A stretch of DNA of 64,000 nucleotides from Polynucleobacter aenigmaticus. Its GTDB lineage: Bacteria > Pseudomonadota > Gammaproteobacteria > Burkholderiales > Burkholderiaceae. The notes beneath the pieces were generated by a model. The model was not told where the DNA came from. It made no database searches and saw nothing but the letters and a program-made list of their open reading frames with translations. Numbering within the stretch: position 1 is the first letter of the stretch; each line of letters begins with the position of its first letter. The DNA is taken from contig NZ_NGUO01000001.1 of the NCBI RefSeq assembly GCF_002206635.1, positions 62,001 through 126,000 on the forward strand, read 5' to 3'. Below are positions 1 through 9,844 of the stretch, in pieces. Both the position numbers and the translations under genes were made by a program.

Positions 1-1143
1 GAGTTAGCACGCCTGCTCATGCAAGAGGGCGCAAGTGTTCAAGTAGTCATGACACAGGCTGCTCAACAGTTTGTGACGCCCGTTACCATGCAGGCGCTTA
101 CTGGCAATCCGGTTTACACCAGTCAATGGGATAGCAGCATTAGCAACAATATGGCGCATATTGAACTGTCTAGAGCGGCTGACGCCATTCTGATTGCGCC
201 TGCCAGTGCAGATCTGATGGCAAAGCTTTCTTTGGGCTTGGCTGATGATTTGCTAAGCACCTTGTGCCTAGCAAAAGATTGCCCACTCCTCCTAGCCCCT
301 GCCATGAATAAACAAATGTGGGAGCACGCAGCGACCCAAAGAAGTGCGCAGCGTCTGATTGAAGATAAGGTTACCTTACTCGGTCCTGCTAGTGGCTTTC
401 AGGCTTGTGGTGAGGTAGGTTTTGGGCGCATGCTCGAGCCAGCAGAAATTACCGAACAACTGATTGCCTTCTTCCAAAAGAAGCCGCTCCTCGGTAAACG
501 AGTACTCATTACTGCTGGACCCACCTTTGAGGCGATTGATCCGGTACGCGGTATCACTAACCGTAGCTCAGGCAAGATGGGCTTTGCCATTGCTCGCGCA
601 GCCCTAGAGGCAGGCGCCCAGGTTCACTTGGTTGCAGGTCCATGCGATCTCACCACACCATTAGAAGCAACAGGGAAAATTACCCGCACTAATGTGGTCA
701 GCGCTAAAGAAATGCATGCAGCCACTATGCAATCCGTGGATTGCGATATCTTTTTTGCTGTTGCTGCAGTCGCTGACTGGGGCATTGCTAAACCCGCAAA
801 AGAAAAAATGAAGCGCCAAGGAAAACAGGCTCCAATTCTGGAGTTCGTTGCTAATCCCGACATCCTTGCGGATCTTGCTAAAACAGTCAAAACCAAAGGT
901 GGCAAGCCACATCCTTATTGCGTTGGCTTTGCAGCTGAATCTACCGATCTCCAAAAACATGCTGAAGAGAAACGCAAGCGCAAAGGCATTCCAATGGTGG
1001 TCGGCAACATTGGACCGGATACCTTTGGTAGCGATCTCAATCAACTACTCATCATTGATGAAAGTGGGAGCAAGAAAATCGCCAAGGCAGAGAAACTTCA
1101 GCTTGCACGTCAGCTCATTCAACTTGTGGCTAAGAAAATATAA
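1..1143 (+). CDS. coaBC: Bifunctional phosphopantothenoylcysteine decarboxylase / phosphopantothenate-cysteine ligase, 5' end missing
   Basis: Coenzyme A synthesis enzyme that joins cysteine to 4'-phosphopantothenate (CoaB) and decarboxylates the product to 4'-phosphopantetheine (CoaC, FMN-dependent). The reading frame is open from base 1, so the start lies upstream; about 380 codons are visible against roughly 400 for the family. The CoaC part shows the PAMN substrate-clamp motif (APAMNKQMW) and the active-site cysteine in [10 protein letters not shown]. The CoaB part begins near [14 protein letters not shown] and carries RSSGKMG and NPDIL. dut follows after 59 bases on the same strand, a common pairing in proteobacteria, and the two are probably cotranscribed. 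Family assignment is secure; only the N-terminus cannot be judged. Confidence 0.97.
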   Translation, partial: ELARLLMQEGASVQVVMTQAAQQFVTPVTMQALTGNPVYTSQWDSSISNNMAHIELSRAADAILIAPASADLMAKLSLGLADDLLSTLCLAKDCPLLLAPAMNKQMWEHAATQRSAQRLIEDKVTLLGPASGFQACGEVGFGRMLEPAEITEQLIAFFQKKPLLGKRVLITAGPTFEAIDPVRGITNRSSGKMGFAIARAALEAGAQVHLVAGPCDLTTPLEATGKITRTNVVSAKEMHAATMQSVDCDIFFAVAAVADWGIAKPAKEKMKRQGKQAPILEFVANPDILADLAKTVKTKGGKPHPYCVGFAAESTDLQKHAEEKRKRKGIPMVVGNIGPDTFGSDLNQLLIIDESGSKKIAKAEKLQLARQLIQLVAKKI

Positions 1144-1202
1144 TTTTTAACCTCGCAACTACTGAAATACCAAAATACCCAAACCCAGTCTTAGGAAATT
1201 TT

Positions 1203-1652
1203 ATGCAACAACTTCAAGTCAAAATTCTCGATGAACGTATGCGTGATCAACTTCCAGTGTATGGCACACCTGGTAGCGCAGGCCTAGACTTACGCGCCTG
1301 TATAGATGAAGCCATCGAGATTGCACCAGGTCAAACCATACTCGTACCAACTGGCTTAGCTATCTTTGTTGAAGATCCTCGGTATGCAGCATTCATCCTT
1401 CCAAGATCAGGGCTTGGCCATAAGCACGGCATCGTGCTTGGAAACTTGGTGGGATTAATTGATTCCGATTACCAAGGTCAACTGATGGTGAGCACTTGGA
1501 ATCGCGGCTCCACAACATTTAAGCTCGAGCCAATGGAACGCTTAGCTCAATTGGTAGTGATGCCAGTAATACAAGTTGAACTCAAAGTTGTTGAAGAGTT
1601 TACTGAGAGCAGTCGGGGCGCTGGTGGATTTGGGAGCACTGGTCGGGTCTAA
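1203..1652 (+). CDS. dut: dUTP diphosphatase (dUTPase)
   Basis: Hydrolyses dUTP to dUMP and pyrophosphate, keeping uracil out of DNA and supplying dUMP for thymidylate synthesis. The 149-residue product has the normal length of the trimeric enzyme and shows all five motifs in order: [26 protein letters not shown], the MERLAQLV segment, and the C-terminal glycine-rich [11 protein letters not shown] that closes over the active site. The ATG at 1203 follows AGGAAA, a good ribosome binding site. It lies just after coaBC and ends before a clear terminator hairpin, so it is probably the last gene of that unit. Confidence 0.97.
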   Translation: MQQLQVKILDERMRDQLPVYGTPGSAGLDLRACIDEAIEIAPGQTILVPTGLAIFVEDPRYAAFILPRSGLGHKHGIVLGNLVGLIDSDYQGQLMVSTWNRGSTTFKLEPMERLAQLVVMPVIQVELKVVEEFTESSRGAGGFGSTGRV

Positions 1653-1687
1653 GCTAGACTTTTTCGATGGCATTACTTACTCAAATT

Positions 1688-1716
1688 AAAAAACCACCCG
1701 CGAGGGTGGATTTTTA
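1688..1716. terminator. Bidirectional rho-independent terminator between dut and clpA
   Basis: Perfect 6-bp stem CCACCC/GGGTGG with a GCGA loop (1694-1709), flanked by an A-run on the left and ATTTTT on the right. It can therefore stop transcripts from dut on the plus strand and clpA on the minus strand. Confidence 0.85.
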
Positions 1717-1760
1717 ATTCCAACGAAATACTCTATAAAGCATTGCCACTTTAAGAAGAA

Positions 1761-4067
1761 TTAAATTTCCTCAACTGGCGCTATATCTGCCTTAGGTCGC
1801 TTACCCGGAGCCACCGGTGCATCAAACTCAAGCTGTACCTTACCGTCCGCATCAACATCCACGGCAACGTGACCGCCCTGCACCAACTTACCAAAGAGCA
1901 GTTCATCAGCCAAAGCTTTGCGAACCGTATCTTGAATAATCCGCTGCATTGGTCTTGCGCCCATTAGTGGATCAAAACCATGTTTCGCTAAATGAGCACG
2001 CAATGCCGAACTAAATGTGGCATCTACTTTCTTTTCATGCAACTGCTCTTCTAGTTGCATTAAGAACTTATCAACCACACGCATGATGATGGTCTCATCA
2101 AGCGCCTTAAAGGAAACAATTGCGTCTAAACGATTACGGAACTCTGGCGTGAAGAACTTCTTAATATCCGCCATCTCATCACCAGACTCACGCGCATTGG
2201 TAAAGCCGATAGTAGACTTCTGCATCGCTTCAGCACCAGCATTGGTAGTCATGATAATGATCACGTTACGGAAGTCTGTCTTGCGCCCGTTGTTGTCTGT
2301 AAGTGTGCCATGATCCATGACCTGCAAGAGGATATTGAAAATATCCGGATGGGCTTTTTCAATCTCGTCCAGCAAGAGAACACAATGCGGTTTCTTATTA
2401 ACGGCCTCAGTCAGCAAACCACCTTGATCAAAGCCGACATATCCTGGAGGTGCACCAATTAAGCGACTTACCGCATGACGCTCCATGTACTCCGACATAT
2501 CAAAGCGCAAGAGTTCAATACCCAAGATATAAGCCAACTGCTTGGCAACCTCAGTCTTGCCCACACCCGTTGGGCCTGAGAATAAGAAAGAGCCAATAGG
2601 CCTATCTATCTTGCCAAGGCCGGCACGGGTCATTTTGATAGCACTAGCCAAAGCCTCGATTGCGGGATCCTGGCCAAATACCACGCTCCTAATATCGCGA
2701 TCTAAGGTTTGTAGCTTGCTGCGATCGTCCACAGTCACAGACTGTGGCGGTATGCGGGCAATTTTGGCTACGATCTCCTCAATCTCTGGGCGGCCAATGG
2801 TTTTCTTTTGCTTAGATTTAGGCAGGATGCGTTGAGCAGCGCCAGCCTCATCAATCACGTCAATCGCCTTATCTGGTAAATGACGATCATTAATATAGCG
2901 TGCAGAAAGCTCTGCGGCAGCCACTAAAGCAGCGGACGCATATTTAACGCCGTGATGCTCTTCAAAGCGAGATTTCAGGCCACGCAAGATCTGTACAGTT
3001 TCATCAACGGTTGGCTCAACCACATCGACCTTTTGGAAGCGACGGGATAAAGCAGCATCTTTTTCAAAAATACCCCGATACTCAGTAAAGGTAGTTGCGC
3101 CAATACATTTGAGCTGACCATTAGACAATGCGGGCTTGAGTAAGTTGCTTGCATCTAGCGTTCCACCAGAGGCAGCGCCCGCACCAATCAAAGTGTGAAT
3201 CTCATCAATAAATAAAACACCGTGAGCGCTGTCTTTTAAAGACTTCAACACACCCTTTAAGCGCTGCTCAAAATCACCACGGTATTTAGTGCCCGCCAAT
3301 AATGCGCCCATGTCTAATGAATAGACTGTGGCATCCGCCAAAATCTCGGGAACATCACCCTTCACAATGCGTAAGGCAAGACCCTCAGCAATGGCAGTCT
3401 TACCAACGCCTGCCTCACCCACCAAGAGTGGATTATTTTTACGACGACGGCACAGCACCTGAATCACGCGCTCAACTTCGCTATCGCGCCCAATTAGGGG
3501 ATCAATCTTGCCTTGTTTGGCCAAGACGTTGAGATTCTGGGTGTATTGCTCGAGAGGGCTCTCCTTGCCGCTAGAGCCTGCCTCTTCGGCTTCTGGAGTG
3601 GATTCGGCAGGCTTAACCTGCTCAGTCTGATCTTTACGAACCCCGTGGCTAATAAAGTTCACCACATCTAAGCGCGTCACCCCCTGCTGTTGCAAGAAGT
3701 AAACCGCATGAGAATCTTTTTCACCAAAGATGGCGACCAACACATTGGCGCCAGTCACCTCTTTCTTGCCGCTGGATGTGGATTGCACATGCATGATGGC
3801 GCGCTGAATCACACGTTGAAAACCCAAAGTCGGTTGCGTATCAACTTCATCGCTTCCAGGGACGACAGGTGTGTTGTCGTTAATAAAATTTTTCAGCTGC
3901 GCACGAAGCTCAGCAATATTGACAGCGCAGGCCTTTAAGACGTCGACTGCTGTCGCGTTATCCAGTAAAGCAGCAAGCAAGTGCTCTACCGTAATGAACT
4001 CATGTCTTGAGGCTCTCGCGTCAACAAACGCCATGTGCAAACTCACTTCTAATTCCTGGGCAATCAT
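1761..4067 (-). CDS. clpA: ATP-dependent Clp protease ATP-binding subunit ClpA
   Basis: AAA+ unfoldase that feeds substrates to ClpP; with ClpS it degrades N-degron proteins. The 768-residue product has an N-terminal double Clp-N repeat (about 1-140), a first AAA+ module with Walker A GEAGVGKT at 217-224 and Walker B VLFIDE, and a second module with Walker A GPTGVGKT at 497-504 and VLLLDE. A STIGF segment matches the ClpP-docking loop. The start at 4067 is preferred over an in-frame ATG six codons upstream because GGAGGA precedes it and it overlaps the clpS stop as ATGA, implying translational coupling. No clpP gene is in this window. Confidence 0.97.
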   Translation of the reverse strand: MIAQELEVSLHMAFVDARASRHEFITVEHLLAALLDNATAVDVLKACAVNIAELRAQLKNFINDNTPVVPGSDEVDTQPTLGFQRVIQRAIMHVQSTSSGKKEVTGANVLVAIFGEKDSHAVYFLQQQGVTRLDVVNFISHGVRKDQTEQVKPAESTPEAEEAGSSGKESPLEQYTQNLNVLAKQGKIDPLIGRDSEVERVIQVLCRRRKNNPLLVGEAGVGKTAIAEGLALRIVKGDVPEILADATVYSLDMGALLAGTKYRGDFEQRLKGVLKSLKDSAHGVLFIDEIHTLIGAGAASGGTLDASNLLKPALSNGQLKCIGATTFTEYRGIFEKDAALSRRFQKVDVVEPTVDETVQILRGLKSRFEEHHGVKYASAALVAAAELSARYINDRHLPDKAIDVIDEAGAAQRILPKSKQKKTIGRPEIEEIVAKIARIPPQSVTVDDRSKLQTLDRDIRSVVFGQDPAIEALASAIKMTRAGLGKIDRPIGSFLFSGPTGVGKTEVAKQLAYILGIELLRFDMSEYMERHAVSRLIGAPPGYVGFDQGGLLTEAVNKKPHCVLLLDEIEKAHPDIFNILLQVMDHGTLTDNNGRKTDFRNVIIIMTTNAGAEAMQKSTIGFTNARESGDEMADIKKFFTPEFRNRLDAIVSFKALDETIIMRVVDKFLMQLEEQLHEKKVDATFSSALRAHLAKHGFDPLMGARPMQRIIQDTVRKALADELLFGKLVQGGHVAVDVDADGKVQLEFDAPVAPGKRPKADIAPVEEI

Positions 4068-4411
4068 GCTTCCTCCATAGTGCACTGTAGTGGGTGACCC
4101 GCTTCGCGGGAGAGCTCGATAACTTGATGCACTTTTGTTGCCGCAACATCACGTGTAAATACACCGCAAATGCCTTTGCCAACTAAATGAACCTGCAACA
4201 TGATCCGTGTAGCTGTCTCATGATCTTTATTAAAATACTCCTGAATCACCATCACCACAAATTCCATTGGCGTGTAATCGTCATTCAATAGTAAGACTTT
4301 GTACATCGAAGGCGCTTTTAATTTCTCGGCCTGCTTTTCGAGAAGAATAGTGTCTTCAATGTGGGGGTTGTTTGGATTGCCAACCGTGGGATTTTTCGTA
4401 GTGCGACTCAT
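4064..4411 (-). CDS. clpS: ATP-dependent Clp protease adapter ClpS
   Basis: Small adapter that binds destabilising N-terminal residues and hands substrates to ClpA. The core is typical: [19 protein letters not shown], where the DDYTP stretch lines the N-degron pocket, followed by the [19 protein letters not shown] region that touches ClpA. An ATG at 4411 gives 115 residues, close to the roughly 106 usual in the family; in-frame ATGs at 4420 and 4465 are possible but would add a non-conserved tail. No strong ribosome binding site separates these choices. The stop overlaps the clpA start by four bases. Confidence 0.93.
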   Translation of the reverse strand: MSRTTKNPTVGNPNNPHIEDTILLEKQAEKLKAPSMYKVLLLNDDYTPMEFVVMVIQEYFNKDHETATRIMLQVHLVGKGICGVFTRDVAATKVHQVIELSREAGHPLQCTMEEA

Positions 4412-4556
4412 GAGAAACATTCTAAACACAGATATATAAATTTGGATTTGAGGGCTTTGTTGCAAAAAACCATCAATAAAGACCTCTTAAACCCATATTG
4501 GGGCATTTTTCGATAAAAAAAGGGGGCTTTACTGGTAACTATCTTTACCCCACCCC

Positions 4557-4585
4557 TTGACACCCCAGCATAAAGGGCAAACAAT
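4557..4585 (+). promoter_or_regulatory. Probable sigma-70 promoter of the cold-shock gene
   Basis: TTGACA at 4557-4562, 17 bases, then AACAAT at 4580-4585 (4 of 6 to TATAAT). Transcription from here would give a leader of about 100 bases before the cold-shock ATG at 4696; long leaders that refold in the cold are known for cspA-type genes. The rest of 4412-4695 shows no gene. A TATATA-like box close to clpS (around 4430) could serve that gene on the other strand. Confidence 0.5.
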
Positions 4586-4695
4586 TGTCTCGTAGGCTTC
4601 ATTTGAGGTCCTATTTAGGCGTGTTGTAGAGCGAGACTGATTAAAAAGTATTCACCCTCATCACGGTTGTTTTAAGTTTATGTAATGGAGTTCGC

Positions 4696-4899
4696 ATGGC
4701 GACCGGAATTGTTAAGTGGTTCAATGATGCAAAAGGTTTTGGCTTTATCAAACCTGATGATGGTGAAGAAGAGTTGTTCGCGCATTTCAGCGCAATCACA
4801 ATGCCTGGGTTCAAGACCCTCAAGGAAAACCAAAAGGTAACGTTTGACATTACCCAAGGTCCTAAAGGCAAACAAGCTACTAATATCCAAGCAGCTTAA
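4696..4899 (+). CDS. Cold-shock domain protein (CspA family)
   Basis: A 67-residue single cold-shock domain, the full usual length. It has the two RNA-binding motifs in the forms KGFGFI and LFAHF (family consensus KGFGFI and VFVHF), preceded by the typical GIVKWFNDA start. Such proteins bind single-stranded RNA and DNA and melt mRNA structure. GGAG lies 10 bases before the ATG. The gene stands alone: divergent from clpS, with its own promoter and a strong terminator at 4924-4950. Which of several csp paralogues this is cannot be told from sequence alone. Confidence 0.95.
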   Translation: MATGIVKWFNDAKGFGFIKPDDGEEELFAHFSAITMPGFKTLKENQKVTFDITQGPKGKQATNIQAA

Positions 4900-4923
4900 T
4901 CTGCTTTAGATCATTATTAAAAA

Positions 4924-4950
4924 CTCAGGATTTGTTCCTGGGTTTTTTTT
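4924..4950 (+). terminator. Rho-independent terminator of the cold-shock gene
   Basis: Stem CTCAGGA/TCCTGGG (one G-T wobble) at 4924-4942 followed by eight T residues. It separates the cold-shock gene from the DUF192 gene. Confidence 0.85.
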
Positions 4951-5021
4951 CGTCTGCATTTTCTGGCTTTACTAACCGTGCCTTAGAATTGTCTTCTCTC
5001 ACATCCCCCACTCAGATCACT

Positions 5022-5477
5022 ATGCGTTTACTCAATTTCAAACAATTTATCCTCACACTTGCAGTGATCATTGGAAGCCTTTCATCCATTTCGTTCGCAC
5101 AGCAGAATATTGACCTACCTACGATTGAACTCAAGACGGGGATCTACCGCATTCAAGCAGAACTAGCAGACAACCCTAAGGCACGTGAGGTCGGACTCAT
5201 GAATCGCGCTAGCATGCCAACCAATTCAGGCATGCTCTTTATCTTTGAGCAAAAAGCAGGGCATTGCTTCTGGATGAATAACACCAGGATTCCACTATCC
5301 ATCGCCTTCATTGCCGACGACGGTAGGATTGTAAATATCGAAGAAATGCAAGCGGGGACTACCAATAATCACTGCCCCAAAGTGGCCGTGCGTTACGCAT
5401 TGGAAATGAACAAGCAATGGTTCTCTGAAAGAGTTATCGTGCCAGGCGCCTTAATTCAAGGGCTACCTAAGAAGTAA
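5022..5477 (+). CDS. DUF192 family exported protein
   Basis: Function unknown. The 151-residue product starts with a signal peptide (hydrophobic stretch about 9-21, likely cut after SFAQ or SFA), then a DUF192 domain: REVGLMNRASMP, GMLFIFE, a CFWMNNTRIPLSIAFI core and a closing YALEMNKQW. I place the start at 5022 because the in-frame ATG at 4932 lies inside the terminator of the preceding gene and would put about 30 non-signal residues in front of the signal peptide. It converges with the next gene with only five bases between the stops. Confidence 0.88.
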   Translation: MRLLNFKQFILTLAVIIGSLSSISFAQQNIDLPTIELKTGIYRIQAELADNPKAREVGLMNRASMPTNSGMLFIFEQKAGHCFWMNNTRIPLSIAFIADDGRIVNIEEMQAGTTNNHCPKVAVRYALEMNKQWFSERVIVPGALIQGLPKK

Positions 5478-5482
5478 GCGGT

Positions 5483-6223
5483 TTAGTTCTTTAAAATAAA
5501 TTGGGCTGCAGCTTTAATAAACTCCGGCTCAATTTTATTAAAACCGTGATAAGCAGTAGACCCACAAACATCCCCCTCGCTCACCCCGCCATCCATCGAA
5601 ACAAATTGGGCCGCTGATGTATTCGGTCTATTTTTAATAATGCTTTCGGAGGTGGAAAACGGCGTATTTGCGCATCCATCATCTACATGGTGAATAGCCA
5701 ATACTGGGATACTTACATCAGAATCTATTGAAGCTGACCGATAAGTACCAGCTACGATCACTCCAGCAATCAGTTTTTCTTGGTCTTTACCGCCATTCAC
5801 AAACTCGGTGACGCTCATCGTGCCCATGCTGTGACCGAAAATCCAAATGGGTAAATTGAGCTTGTCCTTGTAATAACGCACCACATTCAGAATTCTTTGC
5901 TGATGATCCCGCACAGAACGAGAGTGCGCCCTGCCATTACCTAAGTCATAGGGGGTATCAACCAGCACCACATCAATTCCATGTTGGGCCCACTGATTTT
6001 TAGATCTCACGAAAGTATGAAAGCTGCTGGTAGATCCATCATCTTTTAGCCGCAGCATTCCTCCGCCGCCTGGGAATAGCAACACTACTGCCTTAGCATT
6101 CTGAACGGGGAGCAACAGTGTTCTAGTGGGGCCGTCATCTTTATAGGCAACATCAAAAACCTGAGCGCTCGCCAAGCCGGAGAATAGGATTCCCATAAAA
6201 ATGATGAGTGGAGTTAATTTCAT
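5483..6223 (-). CDS. Exported alpha/beta hydrolase of unknown substrate
   Basis: A 246-residue product with a signal peptide (hydrophobic about 5-20, ending GLASA). The fold is indicated by an oxyanion-type FPGGGG strand-turn (50-55), a nucleophile elbow GHSMG with Ser132, and a C-terminal AYHGF that can supply the catalytic histidine; the acid is probably in the HVDDGC segment, as in dienelactone-hydrolase-like enzymes. Three cysteines in the mature part could form disulfides in the periplasm. The substrate cannot be inferred; esterase or lipase-like activity is the best guess. No operon partner is obvious: ppnP upstream has its own terminator. Confidence 0.8.
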   Translation of the reverse strand: MKLTPLIIFMGILFSGLASAQVFDVAYKDDGPTRTLLLPVQNAKAVVLLFPGGGGMLRLKDDGSTSSFHTFVRSKNQWAQHGIDVVLVDTPYDLGNGRAHSRSVRDHQQRILNVVRYYKDKLNLPIWIFGHSMGTMSVTEFVNGGKDQEKLIAGVIVAGTYRSASIDSDVSIPVLAIHHVDDGCANTPFSTSESIIKNRPNTSAAQFVSMDGGVSEGDVCGSTAYHGFNKIEPEFIKAAAQFILKN

Positions 6224-6250
6224 ATTTTCTTTTTTACACAGATTCAGATC

Positions 6251-6274
6251 AAAAAAACCACCCGCAGGTGGTTT
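6251..6274 (-). terminator. Rho-independent terminator of ppnP
   Basis: On the minus strand: stem AAACCACC/GGTGGTTT with a four-base loop followed by a run of T (plus-strand A 6251-6257). It lies 24 bases after the ppnP stop and before the hydrolase start. Confidence 0.8.
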
Positions 6275-6297
6275 GGATGCCTAGTAATAGTTGCTAC

Positions 6298-6603
6298 TTA
6301 TTCAAAGTGGCAAACATAGTGCACTGGGGACTCAGCACGGATGATGAAATAACCGCCCTTTTCCACCTCCCAGCTTTGACCTGCCTTGAACTCTACTTCA
6401 GGGGCACCATTAATGCTGACAAAAGCATTGCCGTCCACCACTTCCATAATTTCATTTGTACTGAGGTCAAAACGTAAGGTACTTGGCAATACCACGCCAA
6501 CCGACTTACGAACACCATTTGGCAAAGTCACAGTATGAGATACGCACTTACCGTCAAAAAATACATTGGCTTTTTTGCCGACAGAAACTTGATCAAATTG
6601 CAT
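6298..6603 (-). CDS. ppnP: Pyrimidine/purine nucleoside phosphorylase (DUF1255 family)
   Basis: Small cupin-like enzyme of the YaiE/PpnP family, which splits several nucleosides with phosphate into base and ribose 1-phosphate. The 101-residue length is close to the 94 of E. coli. The conserved elements are visible: the GKCVSHTV strand, the KSVGVVLP turn, MEVVDG, and the C-terminal SPVHYVCHF. The gene lies 42 bases downstream of argG on the same strand and may be cotranscribed with it; a terminator follows. The family is clear; substrate range is inferred from homologues. Confidence 0.92.
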   Translation of the reverse strand: MQFDQVSVGKKANVFFDGKCVSHTVTLPNGVRKSVGVVLPSTLRFDLSTNEIMEVVDGNAFVSINGAPEVEFKAGQSWEVEKGGYFIIRAESPVHYVCHFE

Positions 6604-6645
6604 CTTTATTCTTTCTAATCCGTTTTTATTTACTGTTGATATTAA

Positions 6646-7875
6646 TTACTTGGCGCGTTTGCGTCTTGCAGTTTCAGCAATCCGCATACGCAATGCATTG
6701 AGCTTAATAAAGCCGCCAGCGTCCGCCTGGTTATATGCGCCACCATCATCATCAAAGGTAGCAATCGTCTGATCAAACAAGGTATTCGCGGAATCACGTG
6801 AGATCACCGATACAGATCCCTTGTAGAGCTTCAAGCGCACTACACCGTTCACCATCTGTTGAGTATGATCGATCAAGGTTTGCAAAGCGAGGCGCTCTGG
6901 CGCCCACCATAAACCGTTGTAGATCAAGCTAGCGTAGCGTGGCATCAGGTCATCCTTAAGATGCGCAACTTCGCGATCTAAAGTAATGCTCTCAATACCG
7001 CGATGGGCTTTCAACAAGATGGTGCCGCCAGGGGTTTCGTAACAACCACGGCTCTTCATACCAACAAAGCGGTTCTCAACCAAATCCAAGCGACCAATAC
7101 CATGCATGCCACCAATACGATTGAGCTCAGCCAACAACTCATGCGGCTTGTAGGCTTTTCCATTAATCGCTACTGGATCACCCGCGCGGAATTCAATTTC
7201 AATAATTTCTGCAGCGTCAGGAGCTTTTTCAGGGGATACAGTCCAACGCCACATCGACTCTTCTGCCTCGGCATTAGGGTTCTCAAGGTGACGACCCTCG
7301 TAGCTGATATGCAATAAGTTGGCATCCATTGAATAGGGTGAACCACCCTGCTTGTGCTTCATCTCAACGGGAATGCCATGCTTCTCCGCATAAGCCATAA
7401 GCTTTTCACGAGAGAGTAGATCCCACTCGCGCCACGGAGCAATGACTTTAATTCCTGGCTCGAGTGCGTAGTAACCCAATTCGAAGCGTACCTGGTCATT
7501 ACCTTTGCCAGTCGCACCGTGCGATACAGAGTCTGCGCCAGTCAAACGAGCAATCTCAATTTGACGCTTAGCAATAAGTGGGCGTGCGATTGAGGTACCC
7601 AATAAATATTCGCCTTCGTAAATCGTGTTGGCACGGAACATCGGAAATACAAAATCACGTACAAACTCTTCACGCAAGTCATCGATATAAATATTCTCTG
7701 GCTTGATGCCAAATTGCAGCGCTTTAGCGCGCGCTGGCTCAAGCTCTTCACCCTGACCCAAATCGGCAGTGAAAGTAACAATCTCGCATTGATAGGTATC
7801 TTGAAGCCATTTCAAGATCACGCTAGTATCAAGACCACCGGAATACGCTAAAACTACTTTTTTAATATCAGACAT
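6646..7875 (-). CDS. argG: Argininosuccinate synthase
   Basis: Condenses citrulline and aspartate with ATP to argininosuccinate, the penultimate arginine step. The 409-residue protein has the N-type ATP pyrophosphatase loop AYSGGLDTS at residues 10-18, the [13 protein letters not shown] motif for aspartate and citrulline binding, and [17 protein letters not shown]. Length and motifs match the shorter bacterial ArgG class. argF lies upstream on the same strand, separated by 59 bases, so citrulline formation and its use are linked. argH is not in the window. Confidence 0.98.
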   Translation of the reverse strand: MSDIKKVVLAYSGGLDTSVILKWLQDTYQCEIVTFTADLGQGEELEPARAKALQFGIKPENIYIDDLREEFVRDFVFPMFRANTIYEGEYLLGTSIARPLIAKRQIEIARLTGADSVSHGATGKGNDQVRFELGYYALEPGIKVIAPWREWDLLSREKLMAYAEKHGIPVEMKHKQGGSPYSMDANLLHISYEGRHLENPNAEAEESMWRWTVSPEKAPDAAEIIEIEFRAGDPVAINGKAYKPHELLAELNRIGGMHGIGRLDLVENRFVGMKSRGCYETPGGTILLKAHRGIESITLDREVAHLKDDLMPRYASLIYNGLWWAPERLALQTLIDHTQQMVNGVVRLKLYKGSVSVISRDSANTLFDQTIATFDDDGGAYNQADAGGFIKLNALRMRIAETARRKRAK

Positions 7876-7934
7876 GATTTCTATTCAATCAAAAAAATGA
7901 ATCAATAAATAACTAAGGCAAATTACTTTAAAAA

Positions 7935-8930
7935 TTAATCCAAACGGCCGCAGAGCAAATACTCCATCAAAGCCTTTTGAACATGTAAACGATTTTCTGC
8001 TTCTTCCCAGACAATGCTTTGAGGGCCATCAATCACTTCCGCAGAAACCTCTTCACCACGATGCGCTGGCAAGCAATGCATGAATAATGCATTCGGCTTA
8101 GCCAATGCCATTAACTCTTCATCAACCATCCAGTCTTTGAAGGCAGTCATACGGGAAGTATTTTCATCTTCGTACCCCATGCTAGTCCACACATCAGTGG
8201 TGACTAAGTCAGCGTCTTTGCAGGCATTCATCGGATCAGCGCAAACAGTAAGGTGTTTCAACGCTTTGGCAGTCAGTCTTGAACTGTCCAGCTGATAGCC
8301 CCCTGGTGCAGAAAAGCGAATCTGAAAATCTAGACACTCAGCAGCCTGTATCCAGGTATAGGCCATATTGTTGGCATCACCCACCCAAGCAACTGTTCTT
8401 CCTTGAATTGGGCCGCGCGCCTCTACAAAAGTAAAAATATCAGCCAAAACTTGGCAAGGGTGAAATTCATTGGTTAGGCCATTAATCACTGGCACACGAG
8501 AATTAGCCGCAAAGCGCTCAATAATCTCTTGACCGAAGGTGCGGATCATGATGATGTCCGTCATCCGTGAAATCACCTGCGCAGCGTCCTCTACAGGCTC
8601 GCCACGGCCTAGCTGGGTGTCTCGGGTGTTCAGGTAAACGGCATGGCCACCAAGCTGGTGTATACCTGCCTCAAAGGAGAGGCGAGTACGAGTGGAGTGC
8701 TTCTCAAAAATCATCGCCAAGGTGCGGTCGTGTAAGGGATGCCAAGTCTCATAACTTTTAAACTTGGTCTTAAGCCAAGCAGCACGCTTGAGCAGATAGT
8801 CATACTCCTCGCGAGTCAGGTCGGCAAACTGCAAGTAATGCTTAGCCTGGCCAGGCACTTGAGGCTTTGCCAAAGATGTCATAGTTGAGCTTTCTACTTG
8901 AGTTTTAGCTTGCATTGTTTGTTTGGGCAT
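7935..8930 (-). CDS. argF: Ornithine carbamoyltransferase
   Basis: Makes citrulline from ornithine and carbamoyl phosphate. The carbamoyl-phosphate motif STRTR, the HPCQ motif and the ornithine-binding HCLPAHRGEE are all present, and the roughly 310-330 residue length fits. The start is uncertain: ATGs at 8930, 8915 and 8882 precede the conserved region (from HYLQFADLTREE), and none has a strong ribosome binding site. The longest form is given. It precedes argG on the same strand; a divergent DUF3579 gene begins about 100 bases away. Confidence 0.96.
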   Translation of the reverse strand: MPKQTMQAKTQVESSTMTSLAKPQVPGQAKHYLQFADLTREEYDYLLKRAAWLKTKFKSYETWHPLHDRTLAMIFEKHSTRTRLSFEAGIHQLGGHAVYLNTRDTQLGRGEPVEDAAQVISRMTDIIMIRTFGQEIIERFAANSRVPVINGLTNEFHPCQVLADIFTFVEARGPIQGRTVAWVGDANNMAYTWIQAAECLDFQIRFSAPGGYQLDSSRLTAKALKHLTVCADPMNACKDADLVTTDVWTSMGYEDENTSRMTAFKDWMVDEELMALAKPNALFMHCLPAHRGEEVSAEVIDGPQSIVWEEAENRLHVQKALMEYLLCGRLD

Positions 8931-9034
8931 CGAACTGCACGAAAATAGTTCCTAAAGTCATCTTAAGGCCATCTCAGACTGTTAAGCTAGAGGGCTGAGC
9001 AACACTTATTCATTACAACGATTTCTACGCCAAC

Positions 9035-9349
9035 TTGAACCACAAAAAGCTTTTCATTCAAGGCATTACAACTTCTGGCAAACCTTTCCGCCCCAGCGAC
9101 TGGGCCGAACGTCTTTGCGGAGTAATGGCCACTTTTCGCCCGCCAGGCGATGCTGGCGACCCCCGCTTCACTTACTCGCCTTATGTCAGGCCAGTGGTCA
9201 TTGCCACAGTGAAATGCGTTGTTATTGATACCAGACTAAGAGACCTTGATCCGAGAGCACTCGACTTTGTCATGAACTTCGCCAAAGACAACAGCCTGCC
9301 AATCGAAGAAGCCTGCGAATTCGAGCCGAATTCGCGCTCTCAGTCCTAA
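9035..9349 (+). CDS. DUF3579 family protein
   Basis: Conserved protein of unknown function, common in Burkholderiales beside argF. The 104-residue product shows the family pattern: FIQGITTSGKPFRPSDWAER, then a YSPYVRPV segment and a conserved VKCVVID, ending in NFAKDNSLPIEEACEF. The only usable start is TTG at 9035, since an in-frame stop is at 8996 and no ATG precedes the conserved region; no clear ribosome binding site precedes it. A terminator-like hairpin follows, though its T-run faces the other strand. Confidence 0.82.
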   Translation: MNHKKLFIQGITTSGKPFRPSDWAERLCGVMATFRPPGDAGDPRFTYSPYVRPVVIATVKCVVIDTRLRDLDPRALDFVMNFAKDNSLPIEEACEFEPNSRSQS

Positions 9350-9379
9350 AAACAAAAACCCGCTCTGATAAGGAGCGGG
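9348..9379 (-). terminator. Rho-independent terminator of rpsT
   Basis: Seven-base-pair stem CCCGCTC/GAGCGGG (9359-9379). On the minus strand it is followed by TTTTTGTTTTT. It ends rpsT; on the plus strand no T-run follows, so it is poor for the DUF3579 gene. Confidence 0.85.
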
Positions 9380-9424
9380 CTTAGGCCCAGATCAATCTAG
9401 AGCCTGCCTAAAACTATAAAAGTC

Positions 9425-9691
9425 TTACGCTGCCATTGCCTTAATAGCTGCAGACAAACGTGACTTCTGACGTGATGCAGTGTTCTTGTGAGCAATCTTT
9501 TTGTCAGCAATCTTATCGATTGTTGACTGAGTCGCTGCAAAGATTTTTGCTGCAACATCCTTGTCGCCAGTTTCAATTGCTTTACGAACTGCCTTAATGG
9601 AAGTGCGGAGCTTTGAACGCAAGCTAGAGTTGTGTTCATTCTGTTTTACTGCCTGCCGTGCGCGTTTACGCGCTTGTGCGGTATTGGCCAT
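9425..9691 (-). CDS. rpsT: 30S ribosomal protein S20
   Basis: Primary 16S rRNA-binding protein of the small subunit. The 88-residue product is the standard length, strongly basic and alanine-rich, starting [16 protein letters not shown], with the conserved SLRSKLRT helix and the closing [14 protein letters not shown] segment. AAGG lies about 8 bases before the ATG. It stands alone, with its own terminator, divergent from murJ, an arrangement often seen in proteobacteria. Confidence 0.98.
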   Translation of the reverse strand: MANTAQARKRARQAVKQNEHNSSLRSKLRTSIKAVRKAIETGDKDVAAKIFAATQSTIDKIADKKIAHKNTASRQKSRLSAAIKAMAA

Positions 9692-9844
9692 CTTTAAACC
9701 TTGCTATATAAAAATTACAAAATACGGTTAACTAAAATTCTGTGTGGGTTCGCCAAATTTGTAAGCTGACTCACCAAAACCCAAGATTTTACATTAAAGG
9801 ACTAAAAAAGCCCAGCCACTTGATAAATAGGGGAAAATTAGCCC

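Noticed and set aside
4..10. TTAGCAC at the window start resembling half a CIRCE operator
   Set aside because: No second half at the right spacing, and it is inside the coaBC coding sequence.
661..1044. Open frame of 127 codons on the minus strand inside coaBC
   Set aside because: It lies opposite a well-conserved gene, has no recognisable domain and no ribosome binding site; a shadow of coaBC.
4480..4530. CCCCAATAT on the minus strand upstream of clpS as a possible sigma-32 -10 box
   Set aside because: No CTTGAA-like -35 at 12-16 bases; the grpE and dnaK promoters show what a real site looks like here.
4932..5021. Upstream in-frame extension of the DUF192 protein
   Set aside because: It would begin inside the cold-shock terminator and place 30 residues before a signal peptide.
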